From the NCBI GenBank assembly GCA_000711775.1, contig ARYC01000173.1, positions 1 through 64,000 on the forward strand: 64,000 nucleotides of DNA. Reading direction: 5' to 3'. Each line of letters opens with the position of its first letter. Position 1 is the first letter of the stretch. Below, one piece after another: positions 34,891-45,499 of the stretch. Under the pieces are notes generated by a model, which did not search any database, had not been told where the DNA came from, and was given only the letters and a program-made list of their open reading frames with translations. The stretch comes from Oxytricha trifallax (taxonomy: Eukaryota; Ciliophora; Spirotrichea; Sporadotrichida; Oxytrichidae). The translations under genes and the position numbers were made by a program.

Positions 34891-35305
34891 CATTAAATAA
34901 ATAGAATTAAAAAACTTTTTTCTTAAAAAGTTTGATTAAAAATATATATGAATGTAGCCAAATTAAAATTAAGAAACTAAAAAGTTTAGAAACCAAATTT
35001 AGCTTTAAAATTGTATTATATTTACAATCTATTAATTGAAATTCATTTAATATATTAAAGAATATAATTCTCTAAATAAAATTTATTTGTTAATATTTTT
35101 TATGCTCAAATAATGTTTTACAAATCATTCATAATAATTTAAATTTCAAAGAAATTTTGGTAGTCTATGGTTGTATTTATATAAATGATATTATAAATGG
35201 GTATTTAAATAATATCATTTATTTTAAAACTGAATTGAAAAAATGTATGTCTATATTTATTTTGGATATTTATTAACTTTTACCCTTGGGTTTACTATGA
35301 AACCG

Positions 35306-35580
35306 ATCATTAAGTATGAAACTTTGTCTCCCTCTATAGCTTCATCATTTTTGGATTTACTTTCAGAAACTTCAAATCATCAGAAATCAGCTATGTGCTC
35401 AAGTCAATGTACTTCAAGCCTTAGATTTTTTCTCGTATGAATTTTTTAATAAACTCAAATAAAAGCTCGTCAGATTGTTCAAATCCTGTAATTCACAAAC
35501 ATCAGGAACGCATGTTTTAATGGTATTGAAAAAGCTGTAGGCATGGTACCCAAAACGTAATTGTACTCCTAATATTTAAT
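35306..35580 (-). CDS. Acyltransferase gene, NRF-domain MDS block
   Basis: Reads YHAYSFFNTIKTCVPDVCEL, QDLNNLTSFYLSLLKNSYEK. The pattern CVPDVC...QDL matches the C-V-P-x-x-C-x-x-x-D-L signature of the extracellular NRF domain. A one-base frame change follows, then LKYIDLSTQLISDDLKFLKV to a TGA at 35307-35309, where an IES junction is likely. Confidence 0.7.
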
Positions 35581-36299
35581 TAGAAAAAATTGTAGAATCG
35601 ACCAAATTACAGAAATCTAAATATTTAAAATATTCAAACCGAGATATATTACTTTTAATAGTCATAGTTATAATTAATCTCTTTAAACTTTTATTATGAA
35701 GCCAACTATAATGATTTTCCTCCCACACCTGGTCGGGTTAATAAGGCTACAACAGCGAAAGGACAGAGACTACTATCTCAGCAGCGGTGGAACCGGGTAA
35801 GAGTTTTCTCCAGACCTCCCTTTAATTGTTTACAGGAAGCGGATCTCTGCAAGCTCTGCGGGGGATACTCCTAGCTCGCTAGGCTCTTATCTCTGATTTT
35901 GCATCTCGGTACGGGGAGAAGTGGAATGGGGGCAAGGTGGTTTTTTGGAGTTTATCTAGTTCACGACTTGCCACGTCATTGATTGCCACGTCAACTCACT
36001 TCAGATACGTCTACGTCACGACTAAAATTGATGGTTTTATTTTAGTATTAAACAGTGAATTGTTAAATATTTAATTTTGAGTATAACTCGTTAATCATCA
36101 TCATCAAACTTTTATTATATAAGTTATTAATGGCATAACTTTTATGCTTTTGAGAATATTTATATAAGTATACTCTGGCATTAATTGCCATATTTATTTA
36201 TTTATATCTATAGTATTTTATTGTACATTCTTTGTTACTATAATAGGACTATTTTAATCATATTTCCAAAATTAGTGATATTTAATTGTATTATATTTT

Positions 36300-36337
36300 G
36301 GCGAGCTATCGTGAAAAAATGAAACGAGATAGCTCGC
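36300..36337. repeat. Hairpin GCGAGCTATC
   Basis: GGCGAGCTATC ... GATAGCTCGC with a 17-base loop. A second copy (36869-36907) is the inverted form, so the two hairpins face each other about 530 bp apart inside the 1.6-kb element. Confidence 0.7.
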
Positions 36338-36868
36338 TATTTAATTATTAATCATTAATTATTTTTCACAAAATTAATAAACTGTATTTCTTCCTTCTAA
36401 TCGTAAAGTTTTTTTATATAAATTAATTATATTTTAATATATTAGTGAATGCTATATTTAAGAATGAGAAAACTTCTGATTTATTTAATAGGGCATAATA
36501 AATGAACTAACGTTTTCTATAAATATACTTCTGTTTTATTAAATCAAACTTTCGTTATTGTTATAAACTGATTAGTCCAATAAAAAATTGTGAATTTAAT
36601 TAGAATGTATTTTTATTCCCTATTTTAATTTATCAAATATATAGAATTAATAAAGTTTAAAATTGAAGATTGTTTTAAAAATATAAGAGTTCAGTTATAA
36701 TACCTAATAATTAATAGTTTACCAGTTTACTCCCTTATAAATTATTATAATAAACTGAGATTATATTTCAAGATGATGAGTAATCTAAATGTAAGATTTG
36801 TGTCCCAAAATGAGCAATTCATGAGAAATGAAATATTTAATGATTAAAAATATAATAATATTATATAT

Positions 36869-36907
36869 GGCGAGCTATCTCATTTAACTTTTTCGCGATA
36901 GCTCGCC
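36869..36907. repeat. Hairpin GCGAGCTATC, inverted copy
   Basis: GGCGAGCTATC ... GATAGCTCGCC; flanking AT-rich sequence also matches the first hairpin in reverse. Role unknown. Confidence 0.7.
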
Positions 36908-37205
36908 AAAATTTAATTACTTAAAATAATAATTTAATTTAAATGGAAGACGATCAAGAATATAGATTTTAATATGGTAAACATAAGATTAAAAAAAATT
37001 GTAACTGTAATGCATAGTGTTTATCAAAAAATATTTACCAATAAATTAATATCTTAGTCAACTTAAATATGAGTTATTGAGAAATGTAAGCATTTTAATT
37101 TAAACAAATTAATTATAACTATGACTATTAAAAGTAATATATCTCGGCTTGAATATTATAAATATTTAGATTTCTATAATTTGGTCGATTCTACAATTTT
37201 TTCTA

Positions 37206-37295
37206 AATATTTAAACAGTCCTCGCAGCGACCTAGGCCATTTAAGTCCTTGCCTGAGTTACGGAATATTCTTAATAAGATTTCATTGTATTTAAA
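37206..37295 (-). CDS. Acyltransferase gene, N-terminal NRF MDS block
   Basis: Reads NEILLRIFRNSGKDLNGLGR, CEDCLNI. The family's extracellular N-terminus has a DxSGK...DLGNYxxCLNI pattern, so NSGKDLNGLGRCEDCLNI is a good match. The next block of the same domain is at 35306-35580, beyond the 1.6-kb element. The true start codon is not found. Confidence 0.7.
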
Positions 37296-38751
37296 AAAAT
37301 AATTCGTGACACTTTGCATTAACCTTAAACATGCATTCTCTCCTGATGCTGTCAATCATTCTCACGGTATAAATTTATTTGATCTTGTATTGAATCTTCT
37401 GATAATTGAAATAATCATAAGACTGCAAATAATCTTAACTTATTTAAGACTGCAAGTAAAATTTCTGATTGTAATAAAAGCTGTCTATTGCCTCATTGAG
37501 GATTACCTTGAATGTTTTATTCTTTAAGGATATAGATCTCTGTTAAGATTCAATCGATAGTATAGATACTAACAAAACTAGTGGAGCTAAAAAATTAGCA
37601 CTTCTCTTGCTTATGGTACTGTACTACTGAATATTAAGCTTTATTGCAATTATTTAATAATTTAAACTTATTATATATTATTATCTTATTTTTATTAAAA
37701 TCTACTATATCATATGAGTCAAATATTTAAGAACTATATAATATTAAATTATTGCATTATTAAAAAAATTAAAAATGAATTCATTTACTTTACTCCAATA
37801 AATCAATTAATTAAAGATATATAGTTATAATTTAATTAAATAAATATTTTAATATATTAGCAATTAATATATCAATATTTTTTATAACTTTTATCAGGAA
37901 TTGTATAAATAATCTATAATATTATTATAAGTGTTTTTTTCCTCAATATTTCTTATAATATAAATATTTAAGAAAATGAAATATTGTATTATTATAATAT
38001 GCAATTTAAAGAAATATAAAAATGCATTAATTTTAATATATTATGATTTTTGGCATATATAAATATGGTTAGGAAACATATCTTTATATTATTAGAATTA
38101 TTATAAAAATTATTAAATTATTTTATTAATTTTTGGAATTGTAACGGCAATATTTTAAGAATTGTATATCTAATAGAAGTTTTAATATTTATTTTCATTT
38201 ATTTCAAATAACTCTCTGATGGCACAAAGTTAGATTAATATGAGCAAAAGAACCTAAATTTAATTATCTAGAAATACAAGAATTATATTAAATAAATTTA
38301 AATTACTTTATTTATTGATGTATTTAATATGTTAGTTTTACTCTCTTTATTAATGCAATTAAAATGAAGCTATATAATACGGATTGATTGGAATCAGTGG
38401 ATTAAGTATTTCTTTAAATTCCAGAACATTTCTTAAATCCTAACTTTATCCAATTTTTAAATAAAAATATAAAAAATTGAAAATAGTTTTTAAATAATTT
38501 TATAAATTTTAGGGAGCTAAGAAAACATTTTACTGAAATTTATTGATTGTGGAGCGAGTAATTGAAATATTATAATTTAAATTTTATAATATTAAATCTA
38601 ATTATGTATGATTCTTTAATCGAAATGGAGAGCAGAGGATGTATAGCTAGGAAGCTCTTAATCATTTTTATAATTATAGGTTATCGCTGTTGATTGATGG
38701 TGTGAGGTTTTTATGTTGATAATTTTCTATACATAAACTTTGCTCAAATTT
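37296..38751. other. AT-rich non-coding stretch
   Basis: No supported gene. The frame at 37306-37527 on the plus strand is hydrophobic and composition-driven. Confidence 0.45.
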
Positions 38752-39260
38752 CAATAAAATACATTTGAATAGGGGAATAGTGAAAATAAAAATACAAAAT
38801 TAATTAATCATATATTTACTGCTGATTTACTATGTGCATTATCTTATTTGCAAAAAATGGTCAAATTGCTACTTTTTATTATAAAATGGTCAATTTTAGA
38901 TGCATTAGATGTCAAAATCTATTAGAATCATCTTATTGCTCTTTAAAATGACCAAAATGGAGATCCTCAATCAAAGTGACCAAATTTTGTGTTTGAATTA
39001 AAGTATGTCTTATTTAAGCTGAATGGCCAAAATCGGGATCAAAACGCGCATTTACAACCAAAGTGGATTTTTTGTGTCAAAATGACCATCTTAGGGTGTT
39101 GATGGTCAAAATTGGCCAAATTAGCTGTTTTTAACTTCATTTATTAAAATTGGCCATTTTTACAAAATATGGAGTGACCAAAGCCAATTTAGAGAGGAGA
39201 GGTCAAAATCACTAATATTTTTAGAATATGGTCAAATTTGCTTTAAATCGGCATGATCGT
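38752..39260 (+). repeat. GGTCAAA-type repeat element, copy 2
   Basis: Starts CAATAAAATACATTTGAATA, then GGGGAATAGTGAAAAT, like the end at 12692. The interior has many copies of (A)AAATGGTCAAAAT / TTGACCATTTT in both orientations, giving a patchwork of short inverted repeats. A clear right end was not found; the TBE begins 115 bp on. Confidence 0.55.
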
Positions 39261-39374
39261 GGTGATTGGATGCAGGTTGATCGCAGTCAAGCAATTAATC
39301 ATATTCTCAGGGGATTCAGTATAAAACGACTTATTGGATAGAGCATGCTCTAGTAAAAGTAATGACACTGCATT

Positions 39375-39452
39375 CAAAACCCCAAAACCCCTTAGTGAGG
39401 TTTATAAGTGCTTTGATTTGTAGGGTATGGTTGGGGTCTTATTGGGGTTTAG
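39375..39452 (+). repeat. TBE left terminal inverted repeat
   Basis: Starts with 17 bp of C4A4-type telomeric repeat, followed by TTAGTGAGGTTTATAAGTGC. The outer 75 bp match the right end with a single mismatch (G/A at about position 55). Confidence 0.95.
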
Positions 39453-39514
39453 TAGACAAAATGCAGGTTTTATCTTAATTTAATGAATATTTAATGAATT
39501 TTAGTTTACTTAAA

Positions 39515-41081
39515 TCATACAAATTTTATCTGCTTGTCTTTATTATATCTTTTGAACCTTGCTCTCTCAAGTGGGTCAAGTATGTCATCTAATGTTTACC
39601 GAGGATAGTTAGGAGCTCTCACGATTATCATCTCTACTATGCTTTTAATTTCTTAGCAGACATCTTCTTACTTTATATGTTTCTGAGCCAAACTTATTGA
39701 TTATTTTTCATGCTTTGTACCAAAGTAAGACATACATTCCATGTCACTTTCTAATATTATTGCTGCTACTGCCCAAACATCCCATTAAACAGAACCATTA
39801 GTCCACTTCTCTCTTATTGGGAAGTAACCTGAGTACCAAGTACCTGTGCTAAAGTGACAATCTCCTATCTTAAAGCTCTATTGAAATCGATAACCACTAC
39901 TTCTAAAGGGCAGAGATTTAGCATAACGTTTTCAGGCTTCAAATCTCTATGAACATATCCAAGTTCATGCAACTCCTTAACACCCTGAATCATATCTGAG
40001 AGTATATCGTTTAAATCATCAGGGTATCTATTGTGATATAGGTAGTCTCTCAGAGTCATCTCAAATTTCTTTAGCCTTAATGCGATGAAACCATAACTTA
40101 AAATAACACCATTTAGCTTAAGCAAATTCTTGCAGTCTTTTCTTTAGGCCTCTATAAGTACCATGTATTCATTAGCAAACTCGTTCTAATACTGTTGGTT
40201 CTTAATAAGATAACTGAATGGATACACCTTGTATGCATACTCATCAACTACTATGAGCTTTGCTTTTGCAGGCACGTTTATATTCAAGTAGTTTTCAATA
40301 CAAGTGCTGAGATCAACTGCATTTAATGCAGGTATATTCATAGCCTTCGCTTAGAAGCATGCTAAAATTGTATTACCTGCTGGCTGGTTCATCGATTCAT
40401 ATCGCTTCTGTCTCTTGAGTCTCTCTTGCTGCTCTCTTTATGACTCAAGAGTATTAGATTTTCTTTTAGCTGGCACTAGTTTTTTAGTCTCTTAATCTTC
40501 AATCAAGAACTCACTGAGGTGATGCTTTTGCATATGCCTTTTAACTTTAGCTGAGTGAGTATATGATTTCATGCATGTCGTACACTAATACCTACCATCT
40601 ACCTTTTCATGCTTGAAATAGATCTTGGCTTTGCCAGAGTGTACCTCTTTAAGGTGTCTCTTCAAGCTTTGTTCAGTTGAGAAATGATTCTAGCAGTCTT
40701 CACATTAATATGTTTTGATCTTTTCGATTGGTTGCTGTTCTTTTAGCTCCTCAACATAATCAATTTAAGTTTAAACCCCTATCTCTGCGCTCTCCCTCTG
40801 GTTTAATACTTCTATGATAAAAACCTCTGCTTCAAATTCAAGAGCTCTTAGCTCTACCTCCCTCTCAACATAAATGATTTCAGGCTTTTTAGTGGAGCCA
40901 AAGTTGAGCATTGATTGACCTGCTCCTAAAAGTGCCGCTCTACGATTTAAGTTGACCGCCATGTTTAAATTCAAATTTAAATTTCTATTATAAATAAGTA
41001 AAAACCTCACTCGTTATACTAACTTTGTATAGGAGCTGGCACTGCAACTACAATGGTTGATTCTTAGGTGTTAGACATCAT
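39515..41081 (-). CDS. TBE 57-kDa protein: C2H2 zinc fingers plus kinase-like domain
   Basis: Starts MMSNTQESTIVVAVPAPIQS at 41081. A 26-nt intron (40985-41010, GTGAGG...AATAG) restores the frame into NLNLNMAVNLNRRAALLGAG. C2H2 fingers follow (CEDCQNHFSTEQSLKRHLKE; CTTCMKSYTHSAKVKRHMQ), then a kinase-like domain with YVHRDLKPENVML and VVIDFNRAL, i.e. catalytic loop kept but DFG changed to DFN. One frame shift lies just after this motif (about 39870), and the frame then runs FSTGTWYSGYFPIREKW ... to TGA at 39515-39517. Role in TBE movement is unknown. Confidence 0.85.
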
Positions 41082-41528
41082 TTTTATACTTAGTTTATAA
41101 CTATAAATTTTCTAATTTTATGCTTAATATTTTTAATTTTGGTACCAACTGAGAATAAATTCAGGTTGGTACTGGTACCAATTAGGTTTTGAACCATTTT
41201 GGAACTTTTCCATTAAAACCTCATTAGTTTAAAACTAGGTACTAATTAAGTTTTGGTACTATTAAATTGGTACCAATTAAAATTAAACGAATTTAGTACC
41301 AGTACTAATTAAATTTAAACAAATTTAGTACTAATTTAATGGAACTAAATTGATAAAAATGGAGCTCCATCTCTGCAGTTTGTTACAGCTTCTGCAAACT
41401 TTCTCCACGTATCTTTGCAGGGTTGACCTCCTATAAGATGCCCATATTTAATAGTAAGATTTTAAACAATAGGATCCAGAAGTCTATAAGTTATAATTTG
41501 AAATTCATTAATAGGAAGAGGAACAAAG

Positions 41529-43130
41529 ATGGAATCACTCAATGATCAAATGAAAAGAGTCGAGGCTCAAGAAATGATATCAAGATTCAGAAGTAAGGAA
41601 GATCTCTATCGATACCTAACTTTACATGGTAAGATAACTTGATGACTATTAACATATTATACAGTTGGTTTATTCCTTCCTACGATGGAAGGTACCAAAA
41701 TTTCATTCTTGAAAGCAATACTTTGTGAGGAGAAGAAAGCTTTTAAAAATAAAGAGATTAAACCGAATTAAGTGATTTGAGAAGGGGTCCACAAAATTAA
41801 TCAAAATTTTAATCATATAATGTATAGTTCATGTACAGTAATATACTCTTAAATGTGCCATAATCAGCTCTATTTCTTGCATATAGATCAACATAAGTTA
41901 TTGTGCTAATCTCGAGATCGGTGCTCTTTCACATCACCAGGACCGAAGCATCAATAAAAGCCGAGTTGCAGGATCACATGTTCACATCTCAAACACATCT
42001 CGATTTAAGACAGCTAATCTAAGGATCAGTTGACAGGGCAGTCCTCCATTTTATTAGGTGAAATTTTAATAAATTAGAGATTTTAATAAATTAAATCAGA
42101 CAAATTAAAACTTTTTGAGTTTTAATGATTAATGATAAAAGTTTTAACTAGTAATTTTAATATATAACGAATTATTAATAGTGATGTCTTAATTAATTTT
42201 AAACTGAGACTTATTAATTAAGACCATGTCTGATTTAATTTATTAAAATCTCTAATTTATTAAAATTTCACCTAATAAAATGGAGGACTGCCCTGTCAAC
42301 TGATCCTTAGATTAGCAGTCTTAAATCGAGATGTGTTTGAGATGTGAACATATGATCCTGCAACTCGACTTTTATTGATGCTTCAGTCCTGATGATGTGA
42401 AAGAGCACCGATCTCGAGATTAGCACAATAACTGATGTTGATCTATATGCAAGAAATAGAGCTGATTATGGCACATTTAAGTCTATATTACTGTACATGA
42501 ACTATACATTATATGATTAAAATTTTGATTAATTTTGTAGACCCCTTCTCAAATCACTTAATTCGCTTTAAACTAATCGAAAATTCCCAACTACCCTGAG
42601 ATTTCAGTCACTAATCTTTATGAGGATGCCATGTAAGATGAGGAAGTGGTAGTTTACCTTCATACCAAAAAACAACTCTCTAATAAACTACCAGAGAGGA
42701 AATTTTTCTTTGGTATTCTTGGTACAATAAAAGAGGAGTATCTCAGAGAAATAATTGAAGAAGCACATAAGAAACGATATTCTATCTCTCCTGAAGACTA
42801 GAAAAACCAAGGCATTCTAACAAGCTCAGCTTGGCTAGAGGAACTTAAGAAGAATCCTTAACTTTCAAGTAAGCTTTGACATATAACTTTGTAGGAAAAT
42901 CTGGAACTGGCATATATCTTATGAAAGAGCATGCAAAGGTCCACAGAGAAAGAAAGTCGCAGACAATTTATGAGGTGAGAAAGAGGCCTTATAAAGATGT
43001 CTAAAAACCAGATGAAATGAACATAGATGCAGGAGCTGGCACAAAGAGAAGAAATATGAGCCCAAGCAAGCCATAAAAAGAGGAGAAGAAAGAGAACCCA
43101 AACCCCTTTATGGACAAATTTAATATGTGA
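41529..43130 (+). CDS. TBE 22-kDa protein, interrupted by palindrome P2
   Basis: ATG at 41529 (MESLNDQMKRVEAQEMISRF). Intron 1 is 41629-41664 (36 nt), intron 2 is 42869-42894 (26 nt), both GT-AG. Exon 2 reads VGLFLPTMEGTKISFLKAIL up to KEIK, is cut by the 804-bp palindrome, then resumes PNYPEISVTNLYEDAMQDEE, RKFFFGILGTIKEEYLREII, and exon 3 ends PNPFMDKFNM at TGA 43128-43130. One extra T lies just before the resumed frame. The homologues at 50528-51293 and 61292-62065 are uninterrupted, which fixes the insertion point. Function unknown. Confidence 0.85.
41764..42567. mobile_element. 804-bp palindromic element P2 inside the TBE
   Basis: Arms of about 300 bp from CGAATTAAGTGATTTGAGAA to its complement, with a TTAAAC direct repeat on each side (41758-41763 and 42568-42573) as target duplication. 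The centre (about 42070-42260) shares AATAAATTAAATCAG, TTAAAACTTTTTGAGTTTTA and GTGATGTCTT blocks with P1 at 8594, yet the arms are unrelated to P1's. Arms read outward as LEISTITDVDLYARNRADYG and TFKSILLYMNYTLYDQNFDQ in ciliate code, conserved in both arms. No transposase. Confidence 0.8.
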
Positions 43131-43134
43131 ACAT

Positions 43135-44215
43135 ATTCATTCATTTAAATCTAAAACTTTTTATAAACATTCATTCTTCCCTCTCTCGCACAAATTGTTG
43201 TCTTTTCTACACTCACTCTCTTACAGCTGCTTTGAATTAAGTCTACTGTATCGATGGGCAAGTCATGCATAAGATGATACAGCAGCAGCTTCTTGTAGTG
43301 AGTCTTAATTTAACTCCAATAAAATTCAAATCCATTAAATTATGGGCTATAAGGAACGTTGTATACAGGAGTTATGTTTAACTCTTCATAAGCTTTCTTA
43401 AACTACTTAGTCTTATGAACGGAGAGGTTATCAACAAACAAAATGATCTCTTGTTACTATACTTCTCTCTGAGCTTATGTAGGAACTCTATATACTACTC
43501 TCGCTTAATAGAGCGAGGGTGAATAACATAACTCTCTAAGCCTGAATCTTCACTTATACCAGCTAAAATTGCATGGGTGACTACCTTCACTTTTTAATCA
43601 TAGACTTCTATATTATCATACTTCTTATACCAAGACTTTTTAATAAAAGTGTTGAAGGTGAATACAGCTTCATCAGCATGTATGAACTTGATTTTATTAG
43701 TAATAGCTCTCTGCATTTAATCATATATATAGTTTAAATTATTACTATAAAATGGCACTGTAAAATCAATCACTCTCTTCACTCTATTGACAGTCTTGAA
43801 AGTAATACCATTTCTTCTATAAATATTGGCTATAGTCTAAGGAAAGAAAAGCATGTCAGGAAACCTGCGATGAAACATCACAGCTCGCTAGTCTAATGGA
43901 AAGTGTGCCCAATACTTCAAAGTCTTAGAGTCGCAGAGGAAGTCAATATGAGCCTGAGAGAACTTTTATTTTCTTGCAGGATGCGTTCAACAACCAGAAT
44001 TAAAATGCTAAACAGCTAGCAAGCAGTGAATACCTAACAGTTGAGGCACTCTTGCGTAATAACTTTGCTATTGCTGCATAATTTAGTACAGGTTTGGCTT
44101 AGTCTATATTAATACTTGTACCATACCTAAGCTTAAGCAGTAAATCTAAATATTACTCATCATAGACAAATAGACCCTAAATTTCGCTAATTTCTATTTC
44201 TCATATTGCAAATCG
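43135..44215 (-). CDS. TBE 42-kDa transposase (DDE)
   Basis: An N-terminal helix-turn-helix (AKPVLNYAAIAKLLRKSAST) is followed by a DDE domain: first Asp in IKFIHADEAVFTFNTF, second in EIILFVDNLSVHKTKQF, Glu in SPQFNGFEFYWSQIKTH. The enzyme belongs to the Tc1/mariner-IS630 superfamily and is thought to take part in DNA elimination in Oxytricha. Frame changes: one after the helix-turn-helix and one just before the second Asp. Start codon uncertain; the 3' end abuts or overlaps the 22-kDa gene. Confidence 0.85.
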
Positions 44216-44228
44216 ACCTAATTTCTCG

Positions 44229-44306
44229 ACTAACCCCAATAAGACCCCAACTATACCCTACAAATCAAAGCACTTATAAACCTCACTAAGGGGTTTTGGG
44301 GTTTTG
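44229..44306 (-). repeat. TBE right terminal inverted repeat
   Basis: Inverted copy of the left end, finishing GGGGTTTTGGGGTTTTG. Confidence 0.95.
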
Positions 44307-44404
44307 AATGCCCAGAGAACCATTATCATAATTAATCTGTGTTTTTTATACTTAAGATTTATCATTTACTATTATATAATGATATATGTATTAATATCAT
44401 ACGT

Positions 44405-45499
44405 TACCTGTGAAAAAATATCTCAAAAATTGGGATATAGAATTTGAAAAAGAGCTGGTAACATTATTCAAAGAAAAATACAATCTCAGACTTGAATTCA
44501 TGTATGATGAAATATAATTAATAATGCAATTTATATCAATGAGTTAGAAGCCAAGATATATGGGATTAAGAGTAAAAAAGGCAAGAAAAAATTGGAAAAG
44601 ATATTAGAATAACAGAAACTTCACTAATTTCCATACAAATGGGATGCTATTGTCAAAATGATAGTTTCATATAAGAATATAAAATAATAACAATATTTTT
44701 AATTTATTAATTAATTTCACCTGCTCACTCATGGGTACACTAAGTAGACAAAGCATATTATATATAGATACTAATGTATTTTATTAAATATATTTAAGCA
44801 TCATAGGAGTACAAATCAGTGGTATCCTAGTTCTTTGCATCTGGCTTAAAATGTAGAATATCATCAATCATTAAATATCTTTTTATATATTTTCATGCGG
44901 GTATAGAATAAGAATCACTGGATTAGATACTAGCAAGAGAAAAATAGACTAAGTGAGAAACTTTAGGATTTACAGCCAACAGAAAAGCTTTTGTTTCATG
45001 GTACCAGTAATACAGACTACATGCAAATACTTGACAGTGAAGATGGCTTTGATACTAGATTCTCAAAGGCTGGAATATATCATATTAAAATTATAATTAT
45101 TATCAATTTTCAATCACTATTTAATAGTTTGTTTTATTTTAATTGAATGTGGGGTTAATTAAAATTAAATAAATTATTTTATTGTTACGGCATCTACTTG
45201 GCAACATAGAGTCACTACGTTGATACTAGAGGCTATGTGTAGAAAAAAGGCCATATCAAGACCATGTTTCTGTTGAGAGCATTAGTCGGAGAGGCCAAAA
45301 AGCTAGAGCCAGATAACACATTGAAGATACCACCTCTAATTAATAATTATATATCAATATTAATATTTTAACAATTCCAGGGTCATAAACTAAAAGATAT
45401 GATAGTGTCACAGGCATGACTTACGGTTGTCAGGTATATGTTATCTACTCCAATGGCAGAGTCTATCCAGAATACATCATTAATTATTTTGACTATTGA
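44405..45499 (+). CDS. Poly(ADP-ribose) polymerase, catalytic MDS blocks
   Basis: Four plus-strand blocks. 44405-44690: helical part (WDIEFEKELVTLFKEKYNLR, then NELEAKIYGIKSKKGKKKLE), with one apparent frame change near 44515. 44893-45079: RVQNKNHWIRYQQEKNRLSE and TEKLLFHGTSNTDYMQILDS, EDGFDTRFSKAGIY, the NAD-binding HGT motif. 45187-45332: GIYLATQSHYVDTRGYVQKK, MFLLRALVGEAKKLEPDNTL. 45378-45499: RYDSVTGMTYGCQVYVIYSN, GRVYPEYIINYFDY, TGA at 45497-45499. The third catalytic position (usually Glu) must lie in the last block. PARPs transfer ADP-ribose to proteins. N-terminal blocks were not found; the TBE lies just upstream. Confidence 0.85.
45080..45187. other. IES in the PARP gene, TA pointer
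   Basis: TA occurs at 45078-45079 and 45186-45187. Removal joins FSKAGIY and GIYLATQ in frame. About 108 bp, AT-rich. Confidence 0.7.
45333..45379. other. IES in the PARP gene, pointer CCA
   Basis: CCA at 45330-45332 and 45377-45379. Removal joins LKIP to GSQTKRYDSVTG in frame. 47 bp. Confidence 0.7.

Larger units (their letters stand above)
35581..37205. mobile_element. 1.6-kb terminal-inverted-repeat element inside an IES
   Basis: Terminal inverted repeats of about 115 bp (TAGAAAAAATTGTAGAATCG, then CTAAATATTT and TTTTAATAGTCATAGTTATA), with TA at each edge. Direct copies of TTAAATATT lie just outside both ends and could be an IES pointer. Inside are a GC-rich island (35700-36015) with a 61-codon ciliate-code plus-strand frame from 35711 (MIFLPHLVGLIRLQQRKDRD), and two inverted hairpin motifs (36300 and 36869). 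No recognisable transposase. It splits the NRF domain of the acyltransferase gene. Confidence 0.75.
39375..44306. mobile_element. TBE (telomere-bearing element) transposon
   Basis: 4.9 kb, of which 804 bp is an inserted palindrome, leaving about 4.1 kb, the usual TBE size. Both ends start CAAAACCCCAAAACCCC. Gene order: 57-kDa zinc-finger/kinase protein (minus), 22-kDa protein (plus), 42-kDa transposase (minus), as in known TBEs. Each gene has about one frame change, so it is recently broken. Known TBEs duplicate a 3-bp ANT target. Here the flanks are ATT and AAT, and the inverted symmetry runs 5 bp outward (GCATT/AATGC). Inferred to sit in an IES near the PARP gene. Confidence 0.95.

Noticed and set aside
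35711-35896. 61-codon ORF in the GC-rich island as a gene
   Set aside because: Single open frame of modest length, no motif, no homologue I recognise; left as a note under the host element.
42919-43101. Minus-strand 60-codon ORF rich in Ser/Leu/Phe
   Set aside because: Antisense to exon 3 of the TBE 22-kDa gene.
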